Below are positions 51,006-60,266 of a stretch of 64,000 bases of DNA, one piece after another; within the stretch, counting starts at the first letter, position 1; every line of letters begins with the position of its first letter. The notes under the pieces were generated by a model. It was not told the DNA's origin. It was given only the letters and a program-made list of their open reading frames with translations, and ran no database searches. Origin of the DNA: an uncultured Collinsella sp. Its GTDB lineage: Bacteria > Actinomycetota > Coriobacteriia > Coriobacteriales > Coriobacteriaceae. The position numbers and the translations under genes were made by a program. The DNA lies in NCBI GenBank assembly GCA_937989875.1, contig CALKBO010000034.1, positions 19,765 through 83,764 on the forward strand, written 5' to 3'.

Positions 51006-53885
51006 TTATTGAGCATCAAGTTGAGCCTGACGCTCCCGGTCACGCCTGAGCAACGGCGCCAAAAACTTGCCCGTATAACTCTGCGGACAGTCCGCAACCT
51101 GCTCCGGTGTGCCCGAAACCACGACGGTTCCGCCGCCGTTACCGCCCTCGGGACCCATATCGATCAGGCGGTCGGCAACCTTGATGACATCAAGGTTGTG
51201 CTCAATCACCAGCACCGTGTTGCCCGCATCGACCAAGCGCTGCAGCACATCGAGCAGCTGGCGGACGTCCTCAAAATGAAGACCGGTCGTCGGCTCGTCC
51301 AAAATATAGAACGTCTTGCCCGTCTGGCGTCGATGAAGCTCCTTGGCGAGCTTCACACGCTGCGCCTCGCCGCCCGAGAGCGTCGTGGCGGGCTGGCCCA
51401 GGCTCACGTAGCCTAAGCCTACATCGTACAGCGTCTGGAGCTTGCGCTTAATCTGCGGGATATTCCCAAAGAAGGCCAGCGCCTCGGTGACGCTCATGTC
51501 GAGCACGTCCGAGATGGTCTTGCCACGGTAGGTGACCTCGAGCGTCTCGCGGTTGTAGCGTTTACCGCCGCAAACTTCGCAGGGAACGTAGATATCGGGA
51601 AGGAAGTGCATCTCGATCTTGATCTGCCCGTCGCCCTTGCACGCCTCGCAGCGCCCGCCACTCACATTAAAGGAGAAACGACCCGGCGAGTAGCCGCGCG
51701 CCTTCGACTCCGGCGTACTCGCAAACAGCGCGCGAAGATCATCCCACAGGCCGATATAGGTAGCAGGGTTGGAACGCGGCGTGCGGCCAATCGGCGACTG
51801 GTCGATATCGATAACCTTATCGATACACTCGATGCCCTCGATTTTTTTATACGGACCCACAGGGCGCGTCGAACGGTGAATAGCATTCGTAAGGGCAGGC
51901 GCAATGGTGTCGGTAACCAGGGAGCTCTTGCCCGATCCCGACACGCCGGTAACAACCGTAAGCGTACCAAACTCGATCTTGGCGGTAACGTTTTTGAGGT
52001 TGTTGGCTCGAGCGCCCGTAATTTTAAGGCAGCCGCGACCGGGCTTGCGCCGTTCATCAGGCACCCGAATCATTCGTTTGCCGGTCAGATAAGCGCCCGT
52101 CATCGACTCAGGACACGCCATGATATCAGCAGGCGTTCCCGCCGCGACTACGTGTCCGCCGTTGACACCGGCGCCGGGCCCCATGTCGATCACGTAGTCG
52201 GCGGCACGGATTGTATCCTCGTCGTGTTCGACAACGATAACGGTATTGCCGATATCGCGCAGGCGCTCGAGCGTCTTGATCAGGCGCTCGTTGTCACGCT
52301 GATGAAGACCGATCGAGGGCTCGTCCAGAATATAGAGCACGCCCATGAGACCCGCGCCGATCTGCGTTGCCAAGCGAATACGCTGTGCCTCGCCACCGGA
52401 AAGCGTCGCCGAGGCGCGATCGAGTGTCAGATAGTCGAGTCCAACATCGACCAGAAAACGCAGGCGCTCCAGAATTTCCTTGACGATACGGCCGCCGATA
52501 AACTGTTGGCGCTCGGTGAGTTCCAGGCCCTCAAAAAACTCGAGCGATTCACGGCACGACAGGCAACAAACTTCGTAAATGGACTTGCCGCCCACGGTGA
52601 CGGCGAGCATCTCAGGGCGCAAACGAGCGCCGTGGCAGGTCGAGCACGGCTCCTCGCGAATGTACTTCTCCAGGCGCGCCTTGGTGTTCTCGTTCGTCGT
52701 CTCGGTATAGCGTTCGTACAGGATGTTGCGAACGCCCGAAAACTTGGTATCCCACTGGCTGCGACGTCCGTCGAGCTTTTGGTAGTCGACCGAGATCTTC
52801 GTATCGCCCAGGCCATCCAAGAATGCACGACGCACGCGAGGGGGCAAGTCCTCCCACGGCGTATCGGCGCTCACCTTAAAGTGTTTGCAGACCGCAGCAA
52901 AAATCTGCGGATAGTAGTTCGAATTGCCAAACAGGCTACCAAAGACTCCGTCGGCAATGGACTTCGAGGGGTCCTCGATCAGCGCCTCGGCATCAACGGT
53001 TTTCTTAAAGCCCAGGCCGTCGCACTCAGGACATGCGCCATAGGGAGCGTTAAACGAAAAATCACGCGGCTGAAGATCGTCAATGGAGTGTCCATGCTCC
53101 GGGCACGCCAAGGCCAACGAATACTCCAGAAGCTCGCCCTCGGTCCCCTCGGGAGCATCACGATCGGGCAGCATGTACACGTTTACATTGCCGTGAGCCA
53201 GCGCGGTCGCCTGCTCAACAGACTCGGCGATACGGCCAAGAGAGTTCTCACGGATCACGATGCGATCGACCACGACCTCGATATCGTGCTTGAACTTCTT
53301 GTCCAGATCGATCGGATCGTCGAGCGAGCACACTTCACCGTCGACACGCACGCGGCTAAAGCCCTCGGCGCGAAGGTCCTCAAACAGTTTGGTGTACTCG
53401 CCTTTTCGCCCGCGCACCACCGGTGCCAGCACAAACGCGCGGCGGCCCTCCCCCGCCGCCAAGACCTTGTCGGCAACCTGGTCGGTCGTCTGGCGCTCAA
53501 TGACGCGGCCGCATTCGGGACAGTGCGGGGTGCCCACACGGGCGAACAGCAGGCGCAGATAGTCATAAATCTCGGTTACGGTGCCAACCGTCGAGCGAGG
53601 GTTTTTAGACGTCGTCTTTTGGTCGATCGACACCGCCGGCGAAAGGCCGTCGATTGAATCCAAGTCGGGTTTGTCCATCTGGCCCAAGAACTGGCGCGCA
53701 TAGCTCGAAAGACTCTCGACGTATCGACGCTGGCCCTCGGCATAGATAGTGTCAAATGCCAGCGAACTCTTGCCCGAGCCAGAAAGACCGGTAATGACCA
53801 CGAGTTGGTCACGCGGAATGGAAACATCGATATCACGGAGGTTGTGCTCACGAGCGCCGCGAATAACGATAGAAGAATCAGACAT
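51006..53885 (-). CDS. uvrA: excinuclease ABC subunit A
   Basis: UvrA is the damage-sensing ATPase of excision repair. It has 959 residues from the ATG at 53885, which follows AAGGAGCTTCC. It contains two ABC modules: Walker A sites are GLSGSGKSSL at about residue 31 and GVSGSGKSSL at about 650, and signatures LSGGEAQRIRLATQ and LSGGEAQRVKLAKE. Zinc-finger cysteines appear in CEACKGDG...CEVCGGKRYN. It is complete and is divergent from the LtaS-like gene. Confidence 0.97.
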   Translation of the reverse strand: MSDSSIVIRGAREHNLRDIDVSIPRDQLVVITGLSGSGKSSLAFDTIYAEGQRRYVESLSSYARQFLGQMDKPDLDSIDGLSPAVSIDQKTTSKNPRSTVGTVTEIYDYLRLLFARVGTPHCPECGRVIERQTTDQVADKVLAAGEGRRAFVLAPVVRGRKGEYTKLFEDLRAEGFSRVRVDGEVCSLDDPIDLDKKFKHDIEVVVDRIVIRENSLGRIAESVEQATALAHGNVNVYMLPDRDAPEGTEGELLEYSLALACPEHGHSIDDLQPRDFSFNAPYGACPECDGLGFKKTVDAEALIEDPSKSIADGVFGSLFGNSNYYPQIFAAVCKHFKVSADTPWEDLPPRVRRAFLDGLGDTKISVDYQKLDGRRSQWDTKFSGVRNILYERYTETTNENTKARLEKYIREEPCSTCHGARLRPEMLAVTVGGKSIYEVCCLSCRESLEFFEGLELTERQQFIGGRIVKEILERLRFLVDVGLDYLTLDRASATLSGGEAQRIRLATQIGAGLMGVLYILDEPSIGLHQRDNERLIKTLERLRDIGNTVIVVEHDEDTIRAADYVIDMGPGAGVNGGHVVAAGTPADIMACPESMTGAYLTGKRMIRVPDERRKPGRGCLKITGARANNLKNVTAKIEFGTLTVVTGVSGSGKSSLVTDTIAPALTNAIHRSTRPVGPYKKIEGIECIDKVIDIDQSPIGRTPRSNPATYIGLWDDLRALFASTPESKARGYSPGRFSFNVSGGRCEACKGDGQIKIEMHFLPDIYVPCEVCGGKRYNRETLEVTYRGKTISDVLDMSVTEALAFFGNIPQIKRKLQTLYDVGLGYVSLGQPATTLSGGEAQRVKLAKELHRRQTGKTFYILDEPTTGLHFEDVRQLLDVLQRLVDAGNTVLVIEHNLDVIKVADRLIDMGPEGGNGGGTVVVSGTPEQVADCPQSYTGKFLAPLLRRDRERQAQLDAQ

Positions 53886-54078
53886 GGAAGCTCCTTGCCT
53901 CCTATTGCATCGAATCATACTGTCGATGAGTTTAGCGCACTCGACGCGCACAGATGTTCGTAATACAAGATTCGCAGACCTTTAGCTTTGCGTATCGGGC
54001 GCTTTGTTTCTCGAAATGCCGTGGAAAGGTTACAGTAATCTAATACTGAACTTAATTTGCCGTAACAGAGGAACGTCC

Positions 54079-56232
54079 ATGACCGAAGATATCCCCCTTG
54101 AAATCACTTCGAGCGACATGGCCAATCTGCCCATATTCATCGCCGTCCTTATCGTGGCCATCGTCGTGGTGCGTGTATATTTTTCAATCAAACACAATGA
54201 AAAGCCGCCCATTGCCCGCGTCTTTTGGTGCGCGACGCTCCTCATCCCGCTCGGCATGGTAGCTGCATGGATTACGAATCAATTGCTCGTAAATGAGGAC
54301 AATTCCCTATGGGTCCTTTCTTATTCGGCGCTCGGTGCTACCGCCGTCATACTTCTTGTCGAGCCCTTGGTTTCGGGACTTATCGACCAAACCGATCTTG
54401 CGACGGGAACGGTTGCCTGTATTTGCCGTGACATCCTTGTCATCGCCGCTGTTTCAGCGCTCTCGTTCGTTTCACTCGAAATTGCCTGTAACGAAACGTT
54501 CTATCGCATTCCCGCCAACTCATTCGGGTTTTCCGTCGGGCTGCTCGCGACGGTTCTGCTCTCCCTTTATTTGCTGGGACAGCGTCATGGAGGCGTCATG
54601 GCCCTCGTGCCCGTCGCCTGTTGCATCCTTGGCATTGCCGAGCACTTCGTCATAACGTTTAAAGGCGAGGCCATCCTGCCAAGCGATATCTTGGCCCTTG
54701 GCACCGCAATGGAAGTGAGCGAGGGATACGAGTTTACCTTTACCGCCGGAATCGTAACCTCTCTAGCCCTGCTGGAGATTTCCCTAGGGCTTCTTTCGCT
54801 TATCCGACCGAGAAAGCTCCGTACGCCCACCCATGTCTTCCCCGCAATCGCCGCTAACCTCTGCGCTTTTCTGCTAGTGACCGTTATGGGGCTCTCGGGC
54901 TTTTCCAGCATCGACTTGGAGCAGGCGCTGAATTTTGGATTTGACCGTTGGCAGCCCATCACCACGTATGCGTCTCAGGGTTTTATCACTTCGTTCACCG
55001 AAATGGTCAACGAGTTGCCCATTGAGAAGCCCGAAGACTATACGCCCGATGAGGCGCAGAGCATCGAGCAGAAGCTCGCCGCCACCTACGACAGCACGTA
55101 TGGCTCGAGCGAGCAGCGCGCGGCGGCCGTTGCCCAGTTCAATGAAATCAAGCCGACGATTGTTGCCGTCATGAATGAGAGTTTTAGCGACCTTTCGTGC
55201 TTTGAGCAGCTCCAGGCGGCCGGGTACACCGGCCCCGCATTCTACAACTCGCTTCCCGACACACTTGTTCGCGGCACCATGCTCGCTTCGGTCGCCGGTG
55301 GCGGAACGGCGAACTCCGAATTCGAATTTTTGACCGGAGCGACAACGGCCTTTGTCGGATTAGGCAAAATCCCCTATCAGCTATATCAGATGAATGGCGT
55401 CAACAGCCTGGCAAAGGACCTTAAGGAGCTTGGGTATACCGCTACCGCTATGCACCCGCAAAACCCCGTCAACTACCATCGAGATAAAATCTATCAGCAG
55501 CTGGGCTTTGGAGACTTTCTTTCAATCGGCGATTTCGAAGGTGCGCCCTGTTACCATGCCGGCGTATGCGACTACGCCACCTACGACAAGATACTCGACC
55601 TGCTTAGAACCGACGAAGCCCCGCAGTTCATCTTTGACGTCACGATGCAAAATCACGGCGGCTACGACTATGGCACCGTTCCCGCCGAGGAGCTGACAAA
55701 CTATTGGGTCGAGGGAGCCAGCGAGGGCGCCAATAGCGCGCTCAACACCTATCTCACCTGCATCAACGCATCCGACCGGGACCTCGAGTACTTTATCAAC
55801 GAGCTCCGCAATATCGGCAGACCGGTTGTCCTTGTCTTTTTTGGCGACCATCAGCCGAGCGCCGCAACGACTCTCAACGACGAGCTGTACCCTCAGGAAG
55901 ATACGGCAAGCCACGCTTTCCGTATCTATCAGTCGACATATTTTGTCTGGGCTAACTATGAAATCGCCGGCAATACCGAGCTCAACGTCTACGACACCGT
56001 CGGGGCAAACGAGGTTGCAGCCATTACCCTTAATAAGATCGGCGCCCCGCTCACCGACTATCAAAAGGCCCTGCTTGCAACAAGGTCAGATGTGCCCACC
56101 ATCAATGTCGCCGGCTACCTTGGTGCCGACGGGCTGCGCTACGACTTGGAATCTGAAGACAGCCCATACGCCTCGACGATCGACAAGCTGCAGCGCATGC
56201 AATACCTCGAGTTCGCCAGCAAAGTTCAGTAA
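54079..56232 (+). CDS. LtaS-like phosphoglycerol transferase/sulfatase-family membrane enzyme
   Basis: The protein has 717 residues from the ATG that follows AGAGGAACGTCC. About seven membrane helices occupy residues 15-280, more than the five of S. aureus LtaS. The extracellular sulfatase-fold domain follows: IVAVMNESFSDL (metal glutamate), GGGTANSEFEFLTG (catalytic threonine), NHGGYDYG and VFFGDHQPS. Such enzymes polymerise glycerol-phosphate onto lipid anchors. A teichoic-acid-like or glycan-modifying role is likely. The exact acceptor is unknown. Confidence 0.88.
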   Translation: MTEDIPLEITSSDMANLPIFIAVLIVAIVVVRVYFSIKHNEKPPIARVFWCATLLIPLGMVAAWITNQLLVNEDNSLWVLSYSALGATAVILLVEPLVSGLIDQTDLATGTVACICRDILVIAAVSALSFVSLEIACNETFYRIPANSFGFSVGLLATVLLSLYLLGQRHGGVMALVPVACCILGIAEHFVITFKGEAILPSDILALGTAMEVSEGYEFTFTAGIVTSLALLEISLGLLSLIRPRKLRTPTHVFPAIAANLCAFLLVTVMGLSGFSSIDLEQALNFGFDRWQPITTYASQGFITSFTEMVNELPIEKPEDYTPDEAQSIEQKLAATYDSTYGSSEQRAAAVAQFNEIKPTIVAVMNESFSDLSCFEQLQAAGYTGPAFYNSLPDTLVRGTMLASVAGGGTANSEFEFLTGATTAFVGLGKIPYQLYQMNGVNSLAKDLKELGYTATAMHPQNPVNYHRDKIYQQLGFGDFLSIGDFEGAPCYHAGVCDYATYDKILDLLRTDEAPQFIFDVTMQNHGGYDYGTVPAEELTNYWVEGASEGANSALNTYLTCINASDRDLEYFINELRNIGRPVVLVFFGDHQPSAATTLNDELYPQEDTASHAFRIYQSTYFVWANYEIAGNTELNVYDTVGANEVAAITLNKIGAPLTDYQKALLATRSDVPTINVAGYLGADGLRYDLESEDSPYASTIDKLQRMQYLEFASKVQ

Positions 56233-56377
56233 GCCCGCCCATTCGCTTGGACCCATCGTATTGCAAGCACGCTCGGCCCAAATGCATCGTAAATGACTCC
56301 CGCTCGCAAACGAGGGTACAATGACGCTCGTGTCACATCACGGGGCCCCGGCCCCAACATATACAAAGGAGTCATAC

Positions 56378-57208
56378 ATGGGTTGCGAGCACGCACAGGC
56401 CGCCGGCGGACAAACGTCGCCGTCGCAATTTGAGGAGAATACGCTGTCCGAGGTCAAACGCGTCATCGCCGTGCTTTCCGGCAAGGGCGGTGTCGGCAAG
56501 TCGTTTGTCACCGGTGCCATCGCCACCGAGCTTGCCCGTCACGGCCACAAGGTCGGCGTCCTCGATGCCGACATCACCGGTCCCTCTATCCCCAAGATGT
56601 TCGGTATGAGCGGACGCCACGTCCATGCCCTTGGCAACCTCATGCTGCCTGAAATCTCCGAGCACGGCGTCAAGGTCATGAGCTCCAACCTTCTGCTCCA
56701 AAACGAGACCGACCCCGTCCTTTGGCGCGGTCCGGTCATCGCAGGCGCCATTAGGCAGTTCTGGAGCGAGACCTCATGGGGCCCCATCGACTACCTGCTG
56801 GTCGACATGCCTCCGGGAACAGGCGACGTCGCTCTCACCGTCTTCCAGTCACTGCCCGTCGACGGCATCGTCATCGTCACGAGCCCGCAGGATCTGGTCT
56901 CGATGATCGTCGCCAAGGCGGTCAACATGGCCGAGAAGATGAACGTCCCCATTCTGGGCATCGTCGAAAACATGAGCTATATTGAGTGCCCCGACTGCGG
57001 CAAGAAGATCGAGGTCTTTGGCAAGAGCAAGCTCCCCGAGGTCGCAGAACGCTATAACCTCGACATCTTGGGCACGCTTCCCATCAATCCGTCACTCGCC
57101 GAGGCCTGCGATAAGGGCGAGGTCGAGACCGCGCTGCCCGATGGCATGTTGCCCAAGGCAGTCTCTGCCGTCGAGGCCATTACCCCGCACGAGACCGACG
57201 AGGCCTAA
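56378..57208 (+). CDS. mrp: Mrp/NBP35-family iron-sulfur cluster carrier ATPase
   Basis: The protein has 276 residues, starting after AAAGGAGTCATAC. The deviant Walker A is SGKGGVGKSFVT near residue 35. DADITGPSIPKMFG and LLVDMPPGTGDVALT follow. The cluster-binding CPDC is in YIECPDCGKK. An N-terminal MIP18-like domain is absent, as in short Mrp proteins. It loads Fe-S clusters onto apo-proteins. The next gene starts on the base after its stop. Confidence 0.94.
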   Translation: MGCEHAQAAGGQTSPSQFEENTLSEVKRVIAVLSGKGGVGKSFVTGAIATELARHGHKVGVLDADITGPSIPKMFGMSGRHVHALGNLMLPEISEHGVKVMSSNLLLQNETDPVLWRGPVIAGAIRQFWSETSWGPIDYLLVDMPPGTGDVALTVFQSLPVDGIVIVTSPQDLVSMIVAKAVNMAEKMNVPILGIVENMSYIECPDCGKKIEVFGKSKLPEVAERYNLDILGTLPINPSLAEACDKGEVETALPDGMLPKAVSAVEAITPHETDEA

Positions 57209-58480
57209 GTGAACACGAGCGCCTTCTATGACGTCCTGGTAATCGGCGGCGGGGCTTCAGGCCTCGCCGCCGCCATTACGGCCGCACGTGCTGGCAAAAG
57301 CGTCTGCATCGTTGAGTGCGATGTCGCCTGCGGCCTTAAGCTCCTTGCGACCGGTAACGGCCGTTGCAACCTCTCCAACGAATCGATTGATCCTCAGCGG
57401 TATAACCACCCCGCATTCGTCGAATCTGTCATGAGGACCCAGCCCGAACAAGAGCTTATGGGTTTCTTCTCCTCGCTGGGCATCATGACAACCTCCGAGG
57501 AAGGCCGGCTGTACCCGCGCTCCCTTCGCGCCGAATCGGTGCGCGACGCGCTTCTCAACGTTTGCGACCGCCTAGGTATCACCTTAATCTGCGGAGCCAA
57601 TATTGCCACGGCGCGCAAAGATCCCGAAGGCTGGACACTCCAAATAAACCGTCCAGCGCGGGCGCTCAAGGCAAAAAAGCACGACGACCGAAAATCGGAG
57701 CTCCGCTCGCTTCGGAAGGCACTCGCCGATGTCCCTCGCAAGAACGAAGCCCTGCAGGCACATGCCGTAATTATCGCCACGGGCGGCAACCCCACCGGTA
57801 TCGCCGATACGTTTGGCCTCCCCCTCACCTCGCTGCGCCCCATCCTCTGCCCCGTATCGGCAACGGTCGTTGGCGATCGGGCGGCACTCAAGACGTTGGA
57901 TGGTCTGCGCGTCCGCGCCCGCTTGACGCTCACCCGTAACCATAGTGAGCTCTGGCACGAAGACGGTGAAGTACTGTTTCGAGCCTTCGGCATCTCGGGC
58001 GTCGCTGTCTTCAACCTCTCCCGTCGTATCCAGCGCGGCGATACGATCCTGCTCGACGTTTTCCCCGACCTCTCCAAAGACGAGCTGCTCGATATGCTCA
58101 ACCGGCGCGTTGAGCTGCTCGGCGGCTTTTCGCCCCGCGATCCCCGTTGGCTCGACGGCATGCTCGCCCCGCAACTCTCCCGCGTCGTCTGCACGACGTT
58201 CGAGCAGTGCCATCCAGGCTCCAACGATGTCATCCATCTGGTCTCAATCCTCAAACACTTTAAGTTGCTCGTCGAGGGAACAGCCGAGGAGCGCTCGGCG
58301 CAGGTCACGCGTGGTGGCGTATCTGTCGAGAGCATCTCAATACCCAGTCTACGCGCGCGCAGCGCTGTCGACGCCCCGCTTTACATCTGCGGCGAAGCGC
58401 TCGACATCGACGCCGATTGCGGAGGCTTTAACCTTGCGTGGGCTTGGCTCTCGGGCATTCGCGCCGCAAGCAGCCTGTAG
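57209..58480 (+). CDS. HI0933/BaiN-family flavoprotein
   Basis: The protein has 423 residues from a GTG fused to the mrp stop (TAAGTG). The FAD-binding GGGASGLAAAITAARAGKSVCIVE and the family block KLLATGNGRCNLSNE identify the HI0933-like group. That group includes BaiN, implicated in bile-acid 7-dehydroxylation. A charged insert of about 35 residues (around 152-186) is unusual. The substrate is unknown. Confidence 0.88.
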   Translation: MNTSAFYDVLVIGGGASGLAAAITAARAGKSVCIVECDVACGLKLLATGNGRCNLSNESIDPQRYNHPAFVESVMRTQPEQELMGFFSSLGIMTTSEEGRLYPRSLRAESVRDALLNVCDRLGITLICGANIATARKDPEGWTLQINRPARALKAKKHDDRKSELRSLRKALADVPRKNEALQAHAVIIATGGNPTGIADTFGLPLTSLRPILCPVSATVVGDRAALKTLDGLRVRARLTLTRNHSELWHEDGEVLFRAFGISGVAVFNLSRRIQRGDTILLDVFPDLSKDELLDMLNRRVELLGGFSPRDPRWLDGMLAPQLSRVVCTTFEQCHPGSNDVIHLVSILKHFKLLVEGTAEERSAQVTRGGVSVESISIPSLRARSAVDAPLYICGEALDIDADCGGFNLAWAWLSGIRAASSL

Positions 58481-58510
58481 CCGCGCAGTCTATAATCAAA
58501 AACGCATTCG

Positions 58511-58542
58511 GGCCGTCTGGGATACCGGACGGCCTCTTTCTT
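58511..58542 (+). terminator. terminator after the mrp-flavoprotein pair
   Basis: GGCCGTCTGG pairs with CCGGACGGCC (one G-T pair) around a GATA loop, followed by TCTTTCTT. Confidence 0.85.
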
Positions 58543-58560
58543 GCCTCTAAGGAGACCTCG

Positions 58561-60201
58561 ATGATCGAAATCACCCAAGTCAACGCGTCGCTCGATGAAG
58601 CCGGCGATGAAAATGCCTGCCTCATTGTTGGCAAGCGAGTCGCCAAGCGCGTCCTACGTTGCAAGGACTCCGAGATCAAGTCCATCGAGCTCCACCGCAA
58701 GTCAATCGACGCTCGCAAAAAACGAGACGTCCATTTTATCCTGAGCTTTCGTGTTGAGCTGACTAGTCCCCACCTCGAGCGAGAAGCGGTCGACAGCGTC
58801 GCCGAGCGTGACCGCTCGCGCGTACGCGCGATAGAGGACGATGGGCCCTCATTCCCCTCCCCCGTCTCCGACGCACCTCAAGAATGCCCTGTCGTTGTCG
58901 GCGCCGGATGCGCTGGCCTTTTCGCTGCACTCACCCTTGCCGAAGCGGGTCTTAAGCCCTTGCTCATCGAGCGCGGCGACCCAGCATTTCGCCGCTCGCA
59001 TGCGATCGATCTCTTTCTAAAGGAGCGCATTCTCGACCCCGAGAGCAATATCCAGTTTGGCCTGGGCGGCGCGGGGACCTTCTCGGACGGCAAGCTCAAT
59101 ACGGGAACCAAAAATCCCGCCCATCGCCTTATCCTCGAAACCTTCGTCGAGGCGGGCGCGCCCCGCGATATTCTGTGGGATGCCAAGCCGCACATTGGCT
59201 CCGACATCCTTCCCACGGTTGTCACCGCTATATCCCAGCGCATCGAGCAGCTCGGAGGTGTCGTCCGTTATCGAACAAAGCTCGTCGACATTCACATCGA
59301 CGCGTCTGGTGCCATCACCGGTATCGATGTCCAATCGTCCCAAGACGCCGCTTACGAGCCAATTGAGACAAAGCACCTCATCCTCGCCTGCGGGCATTCT
59401 GCTCGCGATATTTTTGAGCTCCTTAAGGACCACAACGTGGCCCTCGCACAAAAGACCTTTGCCATGGGCGTTCGCATCGAGCATCCGCAGCGCGACATCG
59501 ACCGAGCCCAATATGGAGCCTCGGCGGGACATCCAGCGCTCGGGGCGGCCCCTTACAAACTTGTTGCCCATCTTCCCAACGGCCGCAGCGTGTTCTCGTT
59601 TTGCATGTGCCCCGGCGGACAGGTTGTCGCCGCCTCTTCCGAGCAGGGCCACCTGTGCGTCAACGGCGCTAGCCTCAATGCCCGCGACGGACGCAACGCA
59701 AATGCCGCCTTGCTCGTTAACGTCACGCCTGAGGACCTTCCCAACGATGACCCGCTCGCCGTCATCGAGCTCCAGCGTGCCTGCGAGGCGGCCGCCTATC
59801 GCCTGGGCGGTTCCAACTGGAACGCACCGGCACAACTCGTCGGAGATTTCCTCGCAGGACGCGCCAGCAAGGCGCCCGGAAAGGTAAAGCCCACCTATCC
59901 GCTCGGTGTGACCTGGACGGCAATTGACGAAGCCCTGCCGCAGCATATCGTCGAGTCGCTCCGCCTGGGACTTCCCCTACTCGGAAAAAAGCTACGAGGC
60001 TACGACCGTCCCGATGCCGTTCTTACCGGCGTGGAGACTCGTTCGAGCTCACCTGTCACTGTCACCCGAGACCGAACGTGCCATGCCGTGTCGACCCCGG
60101 GCCTCTACCCTTGTGGTGAGGGAGCTGGATATGCTGGCGGCATCATGAGCGCGGCCACCGACGGCATCCGTTGTGCCGAAGCCCTGATCGCGGACCTCTA
60201 A
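58561..60201 (+). CDS. FAD-dependent dehydrogenase, COG2509 family
   Basis: The protein has 546 residues. The ATG at 58561 follows AAGGAGACCTCG; an earlier in-frame ATG lies inside the previous gene. Residues 1-100 form the small ferredoxin-like N-terminal domain of this family. The FAD motif is VVGAGCAGLFAALTLAEAGLKPLLIERG near residue 112. GGAGTFSDGKLNTGTKNP is the family signature. The end GLYPCGEGAGYAGGIMSAATDGIRCAEAL closes the FAD site. The reaction is not established for the family. Confidence 0.88.
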   Translation: MIEITQVNASLDEAGDENACLIVGKRVAKRVLRCKDSEIKSIELHRKSIDARKKRDVHFILSFRVELTSPHLEREAVDSVAERDRSRVRAIEDDGPSFPSPVSDAPQECPVVVGAGCAGLFAALTLAEAGLKPLLIERGDPAFRRSHAIDLFLKERILDPESNIQFGLGGAGTFSDGKLNTGTKNPAHRLILETFVEAGAPRDILWDAKPHIGSDILPTVVTAISQRIEQLGGVVRYRTKLVDIHIDASGAITGIDVQSSQDAAYEPIETKHLILACGHSARDIFELLKDHNVALAQKTFAMGVRIEHPQRDIDRAQYGASAGHPALGAAPYKLVAHLPNGRSVFSFCMCPGGQVVAASSEQGHLCVNGASLNARDGRNANAALLVNVTPEDLPNDDPLAVIELQRACEAAAYRLGGSNWNAPAQLVGDFLAGRASKAPGKVKPTYPLGVTWTAIDEALPQHIVESLRLGLPLLGKKLRGYDRPDAVLTGVETRSSSPVTVTRDRTCHAVSTPGLYPCGEGAGYAGGIMSAATDGIRCAEALIADL

Positions 60202-60228
60202 CGCACGAATTCCAGCGCGCAAAAGACA

Positions 60229-60262
60229 CAGGCCCCGAGCTCCACAGGGAACTCGGGGCCTG
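60229..60262. terminator. bidirectional terminator between the flavoprotein gene and uvrB
   Basis: CAGGCCCCGAG pairs with CTCGGGGCCTG (11 bp) between two convergent genes. Tails are TTCGCTATTTCTT on the plus strand and TGTCTTTTG on the minus strand. Confidence 0.85.
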
Positions 60263-60266
60263 TTCG